A stretch of DNA of 64,000 nt. It comes from Rhizobium binae. GTDB lineage: Bacteria > Pseudomonadota > Alphaproteobacteria > Rhizobiales > Rhizobiaceae. Positions 38,180 to 46,925 of the stretch are shown here, piece after piece (within the stretch, counting starts at the first letter, position 1; every line of letters begins with the position of its first letter). The notes below the pieces were generated by a model. The model was not told where the DNA came from and did not search any database. It worked only from the letters and a program-made list of their open reading frames with translations. The stretch is taken from contig NZ_CP071604.1 in assembly GCF_017357225.1 (NCBI RefSeq), positions 1,615,001 to 1,679,000 on the forward strand, written 5' to 3'. Both the position numbers and the translations under genes were made by a program.

Positions 38180-39073
38180 ATGAGACGCTCGAAACTCGAC
38201 GGTTCCCAGCCTACCAATTTGCTTTATCTGTTGCCCGGATTGCTGCTCTACACGGCCTTTGTCTTTGGGCCGATCATTGCGGCTTTGGGTTTGAGCCTGA
38301 CAAGCTGGGATGGTGTGAGCATGCCCCGATGGGTGGGCCTGGGCAATTATGTCGACCTCTTTGCAGACGGTCGTTTTTATATTGCCTTGCGCAACAATGC
38401 CGAGTTGATGATCTTCTATTGCGTCCTGCCGCTCGTGCTCGGCATCACGCTTGCTGCCTGCGTCTGGAACCTGAAGCAGCGCGAACAGCTCGCCCTCAGA
38501 ACCTTCCTGTTCCTGCCTTACATCATGCCGACCGCCGTCTTGGGCATCATCTGGGCATGGCTCTACAATCCTGCATTCGGCCCGTTCAATCAGTTCCTCA
38601 GGGCGGTGGGATTGGGCATGTTCGCGCTCCCCTGGCTGGGGAATTTCAACTTTGCACTGCCCGCGGTCGGGATTGTCGCGACGTGGTATTTCTTCGGCTT
38701 TTGCATGGTCATCTTCCTGACCGGGATTCAACGCATCGACCCGTCCCTTTTCGACGCCGCCAAGGTCGACGGCGCTTCGGCGCGAAAGACGTTTTTCTGG
38801 GTAACGCTGCCGCTTCTGATGCCGGAGATCAGGGTCGTGCTGCTGCTGACCGTGATAGCGTCGATCAAAAGCTTCGACCTGATTTTCACCATGACCCGCG
38901 GCGGACCTGCGAATGCCACGCTCGTTCCGAATATCTACATGTATCAGTTGGGCTTCGAGCTCAACCGGTTCGGCGCGGCGGCGGCCATCGCCATTGTCGG
39001 CGCCTTGCTCACATTCGCGATCAATTATGCAATTCACCGGCTGGTCGGCTCAAGAAGTAAAGGATTGGCTTGA
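38180..39073 (+). CDS. ABC sugar permease, MalF/UgpA type
   Basis: A 297-residue inner-membrane protein with six predicted helices. The EAA loop that docks the ATPase is DAAKVDGASARKTFFWVTLP (~195-214). ATG 38180 with CGGAG upstream was chosen; the frame is open to 38081 but that part is not family-like. It pairs with the next permease, whose start overlaps its stop (TGATG). Confidence 0.9.
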   Translation: MRRSKLDGSQPTNLLYLLPGLLLYTAFVFGPIIAALGLSLTSWDGVSMPRWVGLGNYVDLFADGRFYIALRNNAELMIFYCVLPLVLGITLAACVWNLKQREQLALRTFLFLPYIMPTAVLGIIWAWLYNPAFGPFNQFLRAVGLGMFALPWLGNFNFALPAVGIVATWYFFGFCMVIFLTGIQRIDPSLFDAAKVDGASARKTFFWVTLPLLMPEIRVVLLLTVIASIKSFDLIFTMTRGGPANATLVPNIYMYQLGFELNRFGAAAAIAIVGALLTFAINYAIHRLVGSRSKGLA

Positions 39074-39906
39074 TGAGCCGTTCGTCCAACATCCCTGCCG
39101 CCACGCTCTCGTTCCGCATTCTTCTCTGGTTTCTGGCTTTCATAACGATCACGCCGTTTCTGCTTCTGTTGCTGACGTCATTCAAGAGCAAGGCCGACGT
39201 CCTGCAGGGCGCATTCGCCCTCCCGGCCTACCCACATTTCGAAAATTACCTCGATGCCTGGAATGCCGGACATTTCAACATCTACTTCTGGAATTCGATC
39301 ATCGTCGTCATACCGGTCGTGGCGGCAAGCGTCTTTCTCGGCCTGCTGACGGGTTTTGCCTTCGCCTTTCTGTCGTTTCCGCTCCGGCGCACGCTGTTCG
39401 CGATCCTGACGCTCGGGATGATGGTGCCGGCGGAGGCCTTCATCATCCCGCTCTATTATGAAATGCGCTATCTCGGGTTGATCAATACCTATGCAGCGGT
39501 GATCGTGCCGCAGATCGCCATGTCGATCCCGTTCTCGACGATCTTCCTTGCCAGCGCGATGCAGCAATTGCCGGAAGAGATTCTCGAAGCGGCGGTGCTC
39601 GACGGTGCCGGCCGCTTCTACATCCTGCGCAAGATCGTCGTTCCGCTGATGGTGCCGGCAATGTCGACACTGGCGCTGTTCCTGTTCATCTGGACCTGGA
39701 ACGAGTTTTTGATTCCGTTCATTCTGGTCAATGACGACGCCTATCGGACGCTGCCGCTGGGCATGCTGTTCTTCCAGGGGCGTTATACCGTCAACACGCC
39801 GGTTCTGACAGCCGGCGCTGTGATTGTCATTTTCCCGCTCATCCTGACCTATCTCGTTTTCCAGCGGCGGTTTATTGCCGGTCTGACGGCAGGTGCGACG
39901 AAATAG
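39073..39906 (+). CDS. ABC sugar permease, MalG/UgpE type
   Basis: A 277-residue inner-membrane protein with six helices. The EAA loop is LEAAVLDGAGRFYILRKIVV (~173-192). It forms the channel together with the preceding permease. No ATP-binding subunit follows: the next gene is on the opposite strand and even overlaps the last 35 bp, so the importer must share an ATPase (MsmX/UgpC-like) coded elsewhere. Confidence 0.9.
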   Translation: MSRSSNIPAATLSFRILLWFLAFITITPFLLLLLTSFKSKADVLQGAFALPAYPHFENYLDAWNAGHFNIYFWNSIIVVIPVVAASVFLGLLTGFAFAFLSFPLRRTLFAILTLGMMVPAEAFIIPLYYEMRYLGLINTYAAVIVPQIAMSIPFSTIFLASAMQQLPEEILEAAVLDGAGRFYILRKIVVPLMVPAMSTLALFLFIWTWNEFLIPFILVNDDAYRTLPLGMLFFQGRYTVNTPVLTAGAVIVIFPLILTYLVFQRRFIAGLTAGATK

Positions 39907-41152
39907 GTTGCGCCGCTCCTTTTTGCCTGCGGCGGCGCCGGTGGCGCGCTTCCAGCGCCGCGCAGCCCCAGACCGTGCCAAGCAGCAGGTAGACGTGCCG
40001 CCAGTGGTCGATGTCGATGACATTGCCGATCGCCGCATGGCCGAGGACGGAGATCCAGGCGACCATCAGGAAGGGTTGCCACGGCCGGTCGAGCAGCAGG
40101 TTTCGGAAGCCGATCGCCAGCGTCCAGACGAGCATCCCGACATAGCTGACGAAGCCAATCCAGCCATAGGTGGTGAGCGACTTCAGCCAGATATTGTGCT
40201 CGTCTTCGGGAAACATCGTGCCGAACACCAGCGGGCCGATGCCGAGCGGGCGCTCCATCATCATGGTGAAGCCGATCCGGTGACGCTCGAAGCGACCGAG
40301 ATGCTCGCCGTCATATTGCTGCACCAGCTGGGCACGTGCCGAAAACAGTTCGGCGACCTTTGGAATCTGCAGCGCCACAAGCAGCGACGCGACCAGCATG
40401 ATGATTGCCGCCAGCGACAGCACCAGGACCCTCAAGCGAAAGGCGCCGCTGCGCTCCTTCAGCAGCATGATGAAGATCAGCAGCAGGACGCCGAGCGCGA
40501 AGAGGCCCCAGGCGGCACGGGAAAAGGAAAGGAAGATGCCGAGCGCCAGCACGAGCAGAGCGGCGGCCTTCAGCGGCGATTTCTTCAGGTCCCCGGCCAG
40601 GATGCCGTGGATGAGATGGAGCGACGGCGGCACCAGAAAGGGGCCGAAGACGTTCGGATCCTGAAAGGCGCCCTTGGCGCGGTCATAGAGAGTGAAGATT
40701 TCCGCGCCGGGAAAGGCGTGGAAATAGCCGAGCACGCCGAGTGCAGACGTGGCAACGGCCGCGAAGGTCCAGGCGTTGAAGATCAGCGGCAGCCGTTTGT
40801 GGCTGTCCTCGATGATTGCCGCATAGAAGACCGCGGTCAGCGCCAGGAAGGTCGACACGGCGATATACATCGGCGCCGTCGCCAGATCCTTCATCTGCGT
40901 CAGCGACAGTATGCCGCCGATATTGAAGGTGAGCAGCAGGGCAAGCAGCGGGGCGACGCCGCGCGAAATCCTCAGCCCCAGAATGAACCAGAGGCCGATC
41001 AGCCCCGCCATCCAGAGTTCGTAGGGTGCCGGCTCGTCGATGACGAAGCCGGAGAGGAAGACGCCGAAGGCGACGAAGGCCGAGCCGATCAGCCGCAGCG
41101 CCATCCGCTGCGGCTGGGCGACACGCGGATATGTCGCCTCGACCGCGCTCAA
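39872..41152 (-). CDS. O-antigen ligase / Wzy-like polysaccharide polymerase
   Basis: A 426-residue membrane protein with ~10-12 helices and a larger periplasmic loop (~285-345). The Wzy_C (O-antigen ligase) block includes FSRAAWGLFALGVLLLIFIM (~203-222), HRIGFTMMMERPLGIGP and EDEHNIWLKSLTTYGWIGFV (~324-343). Such proteins polymerise or ligate undecaprenyl-linked glycan at the periplasmic face. It overlaps the sugar transferase stop by 4 bp (ATGA) on the same strand and overlaps the convergent permease gene by 35 bp. Confidence 0.85.
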   Translation of the reverse strand: MSAVEATYPRVAQPQRMALRLIGSAFVAFGVFLSGFVIDEPAPYELWMAGLIGLWFILGLRISRGVAPLLALLLTFNIGGILSLTQMKDLATAPMYIAVSTFLALTAVFYAAIIEDSHKRLPLIFNAWTFAAVATSALGVLGYFHAFPGAEIFTLYDRAKGAFQDPNVFGPFLVPPSLHLIHGILAGDLKKSPLKAAALLVLALGIFLSFSRAAWGLFALGVLLLIFIMLLKERSGAFRLRVLVLSLAAIIMLVASLLVALQIPKVAELFSARAQLVQQYDGEHLGRFERHRIGFTMMMERPLGIGPLVFGTMFPEDEHNIWLKSLTTYGWIGFVSYVGMLVWTLAIGFRNLLLDRPWQPFLMVAWISVLGHAAIGNVIDIDHWRHVYLLLGTVWGCAALEARHRRRRRQKGAAQPISSHLPSDRQ

Positions 41153-42711
41153 TAGGCGTTTTCCGTGTTGAGCAGCCGGATCGGCGTCAGGAACAGGATC
41201 TTCAGATCGAACCAGAGCGACCAGTTCTCGATGTAATAGAGGTCGTAGGCCGTGCGGAATTTGATCTTCTCGTCATTGTCGACCTCGCCGCGCCAGCCGT
41301 TGATCTGCGCCCAGCCGGTGACCCCGGGCTTGACGCGGTGGCGGGCGAAATAGCCCTCGACGACATCGCCGAAGGCGCGGTCGCGGGCCTGGGCGAGCAC
41401 CGCGTGCGGACGTGGGCCGACCAGTGACAGCTCGCCTCTCAGCACGTTGAAAAGCTGGGGCAACTCGTCGATCGAAGTCTTGCGGATGATGCGGCCGACA
41501 CGGGTGACGCGCGGATCGCCCTTGGTCACCGCGGCCTTGCCCGTGGGGTCGGACATGCTGGTGTACATCGAGCGGAACTTGAAGACGTTGATGATTTCGT
41601 TGTTGAAGCCATGACGCTTCTGCATGAAGAAGACAGGGCCCTCGGTCGTCGCCTTGATGGCGATCGCTGTCACGAGCATCAGCGGCCACAGCAGGGCAAG
41701 CGCGACGAGGGTGAAGAAGATGTCGAAGCCGCGCTTGGCGACGGAATCCCAGTCGCGGATCGGCTTTTTGAAAATGTCGAGCATCGGCACCGAGCCGACA
41801 TGCGAATAGGCGCGCGGCCGGAAGCGCAGCCGGTTGGCATGCGCCGCGAGACGGATATCGACCGGCAGAATCCAGAGCTTCTTCAGAAGGTCGAAGATGC
41901 GAGCCTCGGCCGACAGCGGCAGGGCGATGATCAGCATGTCGATGCGGGTCAGCCGCACGAATTCGACGAGCTCGGCCACGGTGCCGAGCTTCGGATAACC
42001 GGCGACCATGATCGGCGAGCGTTTCTCGCCGCGGTCGTCGAAGATACCGCAGATGCGAATGTCGTTGTCTGCCTGTTGTTCGAGAATGCGGATCAGCTCC
42101 TTGGCGGGCTCGCCGCCGCCGACGATGACGGCGCGCCGCTCCATGATGCCATTGCGTGCCCAGTTGCGAATGCCGTAAGCAACGAGGAAACGTTCGCCGG
42201 CAAGGAAAAGCGCGCCGGCAGCAAACCAAGGAAGATAGGCTTCAGCCATCGTCCATGTGGTGCCGCGCACGAGCGCGAACAGGCCGGTGGTGAGGAGGAG
42301 GGCGATCGCCCATGCGGCGAGGATGCGCGGCATCAGCCGCAGCTTCGCCCGAAGTGCCGGGATTGTGTAGGTGTCGGCGAGCTGAAGGCAGACCACGGTC
42401 AGGGCGGAGGCGATTGCCGCCATGCCTGCCCGCACTAGCAGGGTTTCGCTGCCGTCGCCGGGTGCGACGAGGTGAACGATCAGGGCAATCGAAAAAAGGG
42501 CCAGGAATTCCAGCAACCGCAATTGCCCGATAATGATGGCCGGCGAACGGGTTCCGTCGCGGAACTGTTCGGCGATCTGCCGTGCATAGGCATTGATTTC
42601 GGTCGGTTCGGAGGCATGCTCCCGACCTGCATTGCGTCGCGCCTCGATGTCGGAGACCTGCTTGCGCAACGCTTCCACGTCGAAAGGATCGCTTTTTTCC
42701 AGCTTGTTCAT
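41149..42711 (-). CDS. Polyprenyl-phosphate sugar phosphotransferase (WcaJ/ExoY type)
   Basis: A 520-residue protein. Four helices (~65-185) are followed by a CoA-binding-like domain (AVIVGGGEPAKELIRILEQQ, ~193-212) and the catalytic bacterial sugar transferase domain: KRGFDIFFTLVALALLWPLM (~328-347), FMQKRHGFNN, TSIDELPQLFNVLRGELSLV and GPRPH (~425-449). It moves a sugar-1-phosphate, typically glucose or galactose, onto undecaprenyl phosphate and starts repeat-unit synthesis. Full length suggests the undecaprenyl-phosphate glucose phosphotransferase subfamily. Confidence 0.92.
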   Translation of the reverse strand: MNKLEKSDPFDVEALRKQVSDIEARRNAGREHASEPTEINAYARQIAEQFRDGTRSPAIIIGQLRLLEFLALFSIALIVHLVAPGDGSETLLVRAGMAAIASALTVVCLQLADTYTIPALRAKLRLMPRILAAWAIALLLTTGLFALVRGTTWTMAEAYLPWFAAGALFLAGERFLVAYGIRNWARNGIMERRAVIVGGGEPAKELIRILEQQADNDIRICGIFDDRGEKRSPIMVAGYPKLGTVAELVEFVRLTRIDMLIIALPLSAEARIFDLLKKLWILPVDIRLAAHANRLRFRPRAYSHVGSVPMLDIFKKPIRDWDSVAKRGFDIFFTLVALALLWPLMLVTAIAIKATTEGPVFFMQKRHGFNNEIINVFKFRSMYTSMSDPTGKAAVTKGDPRVTRVGRIIRKTSIDELPQLFNVLRGELSLVGPRPHAVLAQARDRAFGDVVEGYFARHRVKPGVTGWAQINGWRGEVDNDEKIKFRTAYDLYYIENWSLWFDLKILFLTPIRLLNTENAY

Positions 42712-42767
42712 GGGGTTTTGTCGCTCGTTGTCAGCAAGCGAAGTACCAGAAAGCCCCTAAGAAATAT

Positions 42768-43937
42768 TTACAAGGCTGCCGACATTGTTCGGCCGGCGGC
42801 GGGATCGACCAGCTCATGGTACAATTTCAGCACATCACGCGCCATGACGGCGGAGGAAAAGACCGCCTTTACCGCCTCTGGCTTCGGCATTGTTCTGGCG
42901 TGCCAGCCGGGCACGCTCAGCGTTTCCGCCATCACGCGCGCGAGATCGTCGGCATTGCCGGGCTCCACCAGCGCCGCGCTGTCGGCGCCGAGCACTTCGG
43001 GAATGCCGCCGACGCGGCTGGCGATGATCGTCTTGCCGGCGCCGAGGCCCTCGAGGACGATATAGGGCATGGCTTCGGCGCGCGAGGGAACGACAAGATT
43101 CTGCGCCATCGAAAATGCTTCGTGGACGCGCATTGCCGGCAGCATGCCGATGCGTTTGCCGAGGCCGCGTTCGACCATCATCTCGCGGTAACGGTCCCGG
43201 TCAGGTCCGTCACCGATCATCAGCGCCGACAGCGGCCGCCCGAGCAGCCGCTCGGTCTTGGCAAAGGCATCGACAAACAGATCGGGACCCTTGAGGTCCC
43301 GGAGCATTCCCACATAGATGAAATGGACGGCATCCGAGCGGGTGGGGATCGGTTCGAAATCACGCTCGCTGATGCCGTTGTAGATCAGTCTCGTCTTCGT
43401 CCGTGGCTTGCCCACCTTGTGCATGTAGGTGTCGCGCTCATATTCGCAGATGAAGACCAGCGCGTCGGTGAAGTATTCCTGCAGGCGCTCCATCCTGAGG
43501 ACGAACTGTCCGCTGAGCGAGGAGCGCGAATAATGCAGGCTTCCGCCATGCGCGGTATAGAGGCGGGCTACGCGATACCTGTTCACCCGCAAGGCTGAGC
43601 CGGCAAGCCGCGCGAGCACGCCGCCCTTGGCGCCGTGTCCGTGCAGCACATCCGGCCGCAAACTTTTGATTTTCTTGTACGTATCCCACATCGTCGCAAT
43701 GTCGGACGGGCTGACCGACCGTCGGATCGGCACCCGTGTCAGGCCGAGCGAGAGATAGGGTCGAATGTCGTCGAACAGGCTGTCCTCGTACTCGCCGCCG
43801 GTCGAACTGTCGCAGAGGATGCCGATGTCATGGCCGGCCTTGGCGTGTTCCTCGACCAGGTCGCGGACATGGCGGAAGATTCCGCCGACCGGCGACCTGA
43901 AGCAGTGGAGGATGCGGAGCGGCTTCTGTTTTCCCAT
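42768..43937 (-). CDS. Glycosyltransferase family 4
   Basis: A 389-residue GT-B enzyme. The N-terminal domain opens with LRILHCFRSPVGGIFRHVRD, the middle holds YIGML-type FIYVGMLRDLKGPDLFVDAF (~216-235), and the donor-site E-x7-E lies in VVPSRAEAMPYIVLEGLGAG (~296-315). It adds a sugar from a nucleotide donor to the lipid-linked intermediate. It is the only glycosyltransferase of this locus and sits 3 bp after the Wza-like gene on the same strand. Confidence 0.9.
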   Translation of the reverse strand: MGKQKPLRILHCFRSPVGGIFRHVRDLVEEHAKAGHDIGILCDSSTGGEYEDSLFDDIRPYLSLGLTRVPIRRSVSPSDIATMWDTYKKIKSLRPDVLHGHGAKGGVLARLAGSALRVNRYRVARLYTAHGGSLHYSRSSLSGQFVLRMERLQEYFTDALVFICEYERDTYMHKVGKPRTKTRLIYNGISERDFEPIPTRSDAVHFIYVGMLRDLKGPDLFVDAFAKTERLLGRPLSALMIGDGPDRDRYREMMVERGLGKRIGMLPAMRVHEAFSMAQNLVVPSRAEAMPYIVLEGLGAGKTIIASRVGGIPEVLGADSAALVEPGNADDLARVMAETLSVPGWHARTMPKPEAVKAVFSSAVMARDVLKLYHELVDPAAGRTMSAAL

Positions 43938-43940
43938 TGC

Positions 43941-44516
43941 TCAGAAGAGCCGTTCGCGGACGTAGATCGTGTCGCCGGCGATGATCGGCCCCGAAATGTT
44001 GATGCGGCCGGTCAGCACCTGTCCGTTGATCTTGCGGGTGACGTCGACCATGCTCTGGTTGGCGCGGCTGCTGAAGCCGCCGGCAACGGCGATGGCATTC
44101 TGCACGGTCATGCCGGGAACATAGGCATACTGGCCGGGCTGGCCGACTTCGCCCATGATGAAGATCGAACGGTAGCGGTCGACGTCGATGGTGACGTCGG
44201 GATCGCGAAGATAGCCCTGCTGCAGCTTCTGGGCGATCTGCCCTGAGAGTTGCTGCAGGGTTCGGCCGCGGGCAGGGACCTGGCCGATGAGCGGGAAGGC
44301 AATATAGCCGGCCTGATCAACCGTATAGGTATTGGTCAGGCTCTGCTGGTCGAAGACGGTAATGCGCAGCCGGTCGCCGCTATCAAGCGCATAGGGCTGA
44401 ATGGTCGCTTCGTTGAAGGCTTTCGGCGCCGGCTTGTACGTCGTGCAGCTGCCCAATGCAGCCGTCATGGCTGCAAGGCTCAGGGCCAAAAGGAATTTGG
44501 GCGGGGCGACAGACAT
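43941..44516 (-). CDS. Polysaccharide export lipoprotein (Wza/PssN-like)
   Basis: A 191-residue lipoprotein: signal peptide with lipobox ALGSC (Cys24). It contains the Poly_export domain (YALDSGDRLRITVFDQQSLT, ~42-61) and one SLBB domain (IFIMGEVGQPGQYAYVPGMT, ~118-137). It should be the outer-membrane or periplasmic exit part of a Wzx/Wzy system. It lacks the long C-terminal helix of E. coli Wza, as rhizobial homologs do. It is divergent from the Wzc-like gene. Confidence 0.9.
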   Translation of the reverse strand: MSVAPPKFLLALSLAAMTAALGSCTTYKPAPKAFNEATIQPYALDSGDRLRITVFDQQSLTNTYTVDQAGYIAFPLIGQVPARGRTLQQLSGQIAQKLQQGYLRDPDVTIDVDRYRSIFIMGEVGQPGQYAYVPGMTVQNAIAVAGGFSSRANQSMVDVTRKINGQVLTGRINISGPIIAGDTIYVRERLF

Positions 44517-44706
44517 CCGCTGGTGCTCACAGAAAATGAACTTGGTGAGATGGTTATCGATCCGTTAGGGTTAATGCCCGGTAAAAGACGGCCTACAATT
44601 TCCGGCGTTCTTTGCTGATCCCCGCTCATTTCTTCGCAAGTTACCATTAACCGTTGAGTTACCACGGTCGTTTACGCTTGAGGCACCTTTGTTGTGGAGT
44701 AAGAGC

Positions 44707-46872
44707 ATGTCCGGCGTAGCGCGTGATCAGGATGTGGACATCGACCTCGGTCAGCTGGCTCGTGCCGTCTGGGCGCGCCGGCTCAGGATTTTGACGATCA
44801 CGCTCGTGGGGGCGGGCCTCGCCTTTGCCGGCGCCAAGATCATCTCGCCGCAATATCGCAGCGAAACGCGCATCCTCATAGAACCTCGCGCGCCGGCCTT
44901 CGCAAGCACCCAGCAGGTAAACGACGCAGGCGCCGGTCCGCTGATGGACGAGCTGAACATCGCCAGCCAGGTGCAGCTGTTGCAATCCGCCGATCTCTTG
45001 AAAAAAGTGATCAACGACCTGAAACTCTACAATCTGCCGGAATTCGACGATGCCGCCAATGGCTCGGCAATGAGCAGCATCCTGGTGAAGCTGCATCTGA
45101 AGAAGAACCCGATGGAGAACCCGCCGGAAGAGCGGGTGATCGACGCTTTCGTCGAGCGGCTGCAGGTCTATCAGGTGCCGGGCTCCCGTGTCATCGGCAT
45201 CAGCTTCACCTCGAAGGACCCCAAACTCGCCGCCGCCATTCCGAACGCCATGGCGAATGTCTATCTTTCTACCCAGAGCGGCGCCAAGCTCGATTCCAAC
45301 TCCGAAGCGACGCGTTGGCTGGAGCCGGAAATCGAAAGCCTGCGCCTTAAGGTCAGCGAGGCCGAGAAGAAGGTCGCCGAATACCGCACCAGCCACGGGC
45401 TCTTGCAGACGAACGGCACGACCACTTTTCCCGCACAGCAGCTGAACGATATCTCCGCCGAGCTCACCCGGGTGCGCGGCGATAAGGCCAATGCCGAGGC
45501 GAGGGCACAGGCGGTGCGCAATGCGCTGTCGTCAGGCGAAGCGTCCGACACGCTGCCTGACATCATGGCCTCGCAGGCGATTCAGCGGTTGAAGGGAACG
45601 GAATCGGGCCTGCAGTCGCAAATATCCGATCTGCAGACCAGCCTTCTCAACAGCCATCCCAGGCTGAAGAGCCTGCGAGCCCAGCTTGCCGATATCCGCG
45701 CCCAGATCCGCCAGGAGACGCAGAGGATCCTGACGAGCATCGAAAACGAGGCCAAGGTCGCCGATCTCCGGGCAAGCGAGCTCGAGCGGCAGAAGGACAC
45801 GGTGCAGGCCAACAGCGCCCGCGCCGGCGAGGACGAAGTCGGCCTCAATGCGCTCGAGCGCGAGGCGACCGCCCAGCGCCAGCTGCTCGAAACCTATCTG
45901 GTGCGCTACCGCGAGGCCGCCTCGCGCGCCGACAGCAACTCGAGCCCGGCCGACGCCCGTATCGTTTCCAAGGCCATCGAGCCGGTCGACCCCTATTTTC
46001 CCAAGGTCGTGCCGATCGTCGTCGTCGCCGCCGCCGCCACTTTGATCCTCAGCGCCATCGTCACCATGTTGGCAGAACTCTTCAGCGGCAGGGCGCTTCG
46101 CCCGATCGATGCGTCGCCTGAGACAATCGAGACGGAAACGGCCGCCGAAGAGAAGATTGCCCCGCAGGCAGCTCCCGTCGCAGTCAGAAGGCCCGCCCAG
46201 CCGAGCATGCTCGCCGTGGTCGCCGACGAAGACGATGCGATCGACGAGGAGGTGGAGACTGCCGCGGCGGTGCCGCAGGAGGACAATGAATTCTCCGTCG
46301 GCTCGGTTGCCGATTACCTCACCGGCAGCCGGGCGCCGTTGGCAATTGCGATATCTCCGACCGGTGACGACGGCTCGGCGGCGACGGTTTTGTTGACCCG
46401 AATTCTCGCCGATGCCGGCCGCCGCGTCATCCTGATTGATATGACCGGTTCCGGCCATCCCACGGAACTGATGGCGGAAGACCAGGCCGCCCCCGGTGTC
46501 ACCGACCTGCTATGCGGCGAGGCCGCCTTCGGCGATACGATCCACAGCGATCGGCTTTCCGATGCCCATCTGATCCCACAGGGCCGCAGCGACGTGCGCC
46601 GCGCCATGCGCGGTGTCGATCGGCTGTCGCCGCTGCTCGATGCGCTGACCGCTGCCTACGACCTCGTGGTCGTCGAATGCGGCGCAGCCGATGTCGCCGG
46701 CGTTTCGCGCTTGACGCACAGCCGGGATGTCGAGATCATCCTCTCCCTGCCGCAGCTCGAGGAGACTGTTTTCGTCACGCTGATGACAGAGTTCCAGGCT
46801 GCGGGCTACGAGCGCGTCGTCCTGATGTCGGACGGCGAAGCGGCAGAGCAGAGGTTCGGCCAGGCGGCCTGA
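44707..46872 (+). CDS. Wzc/ExoP-like chain-length protein with a degenerate kinase domain
   Basis: A 721-residue inner-membrane protein. The N-terminal Wzz domain has the first helix at ~30-48 and a long coiled-coil region (~195-400); the second helix is at ~440-460. Residues ~535-721 have the shape of a BY-kinase, yet the Walker A position reads SPTGDDGSAATVLL without the Lys, Walker A' reads ILIDMTGSG with only one Asp, and the C-terminus has no Tyr cluster. It probably controls chain length but cannot bind ATP in the usual way. GGAG precedes ATG 44707. Confidence 0.85.
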   Translation: MSGVARDQDVDIDLGQLARAVWARRLRILTITLVGAGLAFAGAKIISPQYRSETRILIEPRAPAFASTQQVNDAGAGPLMDELNIASQVQLLQSADLLKKVINDLKLYNLPEFDDAANGSAMSSILVKLHLKKNPMENPPEERVIDAFVERLQVYQVPGSRVIGISFTSKDPKLAAAIPNAMANVYLSTQSGAKLDSNSEATRWLEPEIESLRLKVSEAEKKVAEYRTSHGLLQTNGTTTFPAQQLNDISAELTRVRGDKANAEARAQAVRNALSSGEASDTLPDIMASQAIQRLKGTESGLQSQISDLQTSLLNSHPRLKSLRAQLADIRAQIRQETQRILTSIENEAKVADLRASELERQKDTVQANSARAGEDEVGLNALEREATAQRQLLETYLVRYREAASRADSNSSPADARIVSKAIEPVDPYFPKVVPIVVVAAAATLILSAIVTMLAELFSGRALRPIDASPETIETETAAEEKIAPQAAPVAVRRPAQPSMLAVVADEDDAIDEEVETAAAVPQEDNEFSVGSVADYLTGSRAPLAIAISPTGDDGSAATVLLTRILADAGRRVILIDMTGSGHPTELMAEDQAAPGVTDLLCGEAAFGDTIHSDRLSDAHLIPQGRSDVRRAMRGVDRLSPLLDALTAAYDLVVVECGAADVAGVSRLTHSRDVEIILSLPQLEETVFVTLMTEFQAAGYERVVLMSDGEAAEQRFGQAA

Positions 46873-46912
46873 CGCATGGCCGCATGCTGCTTTTGCGGCG
46901 ACCGCATGCGTC
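46871..46912. terminator. Nested hairpin between convergent wzc-like and celD-like genes
   Basis: GACGCATG (46871-46878) pairs with CATGCGTC (46905-46912), and inside it GCCGCA (46879-46884) pairs with TGCGGC (46894-46899), leaving a 5-nt bulge. It spans the wzc-like stop codon. No U-tract follows on either strand, so it may stop transcription weakly or protect mRNA ends. Confidence 0.5.
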
Positions 46913-46925
46913 GGACAAAGACCGC

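Noticed and set aside
39893..41155. Plus-strand frame of 420 codons
   Set aside because: Antisense of the Wzy-like membrane protein; rich in Arg, Gln and Asp as expected for the complement of hydrophobic codons.
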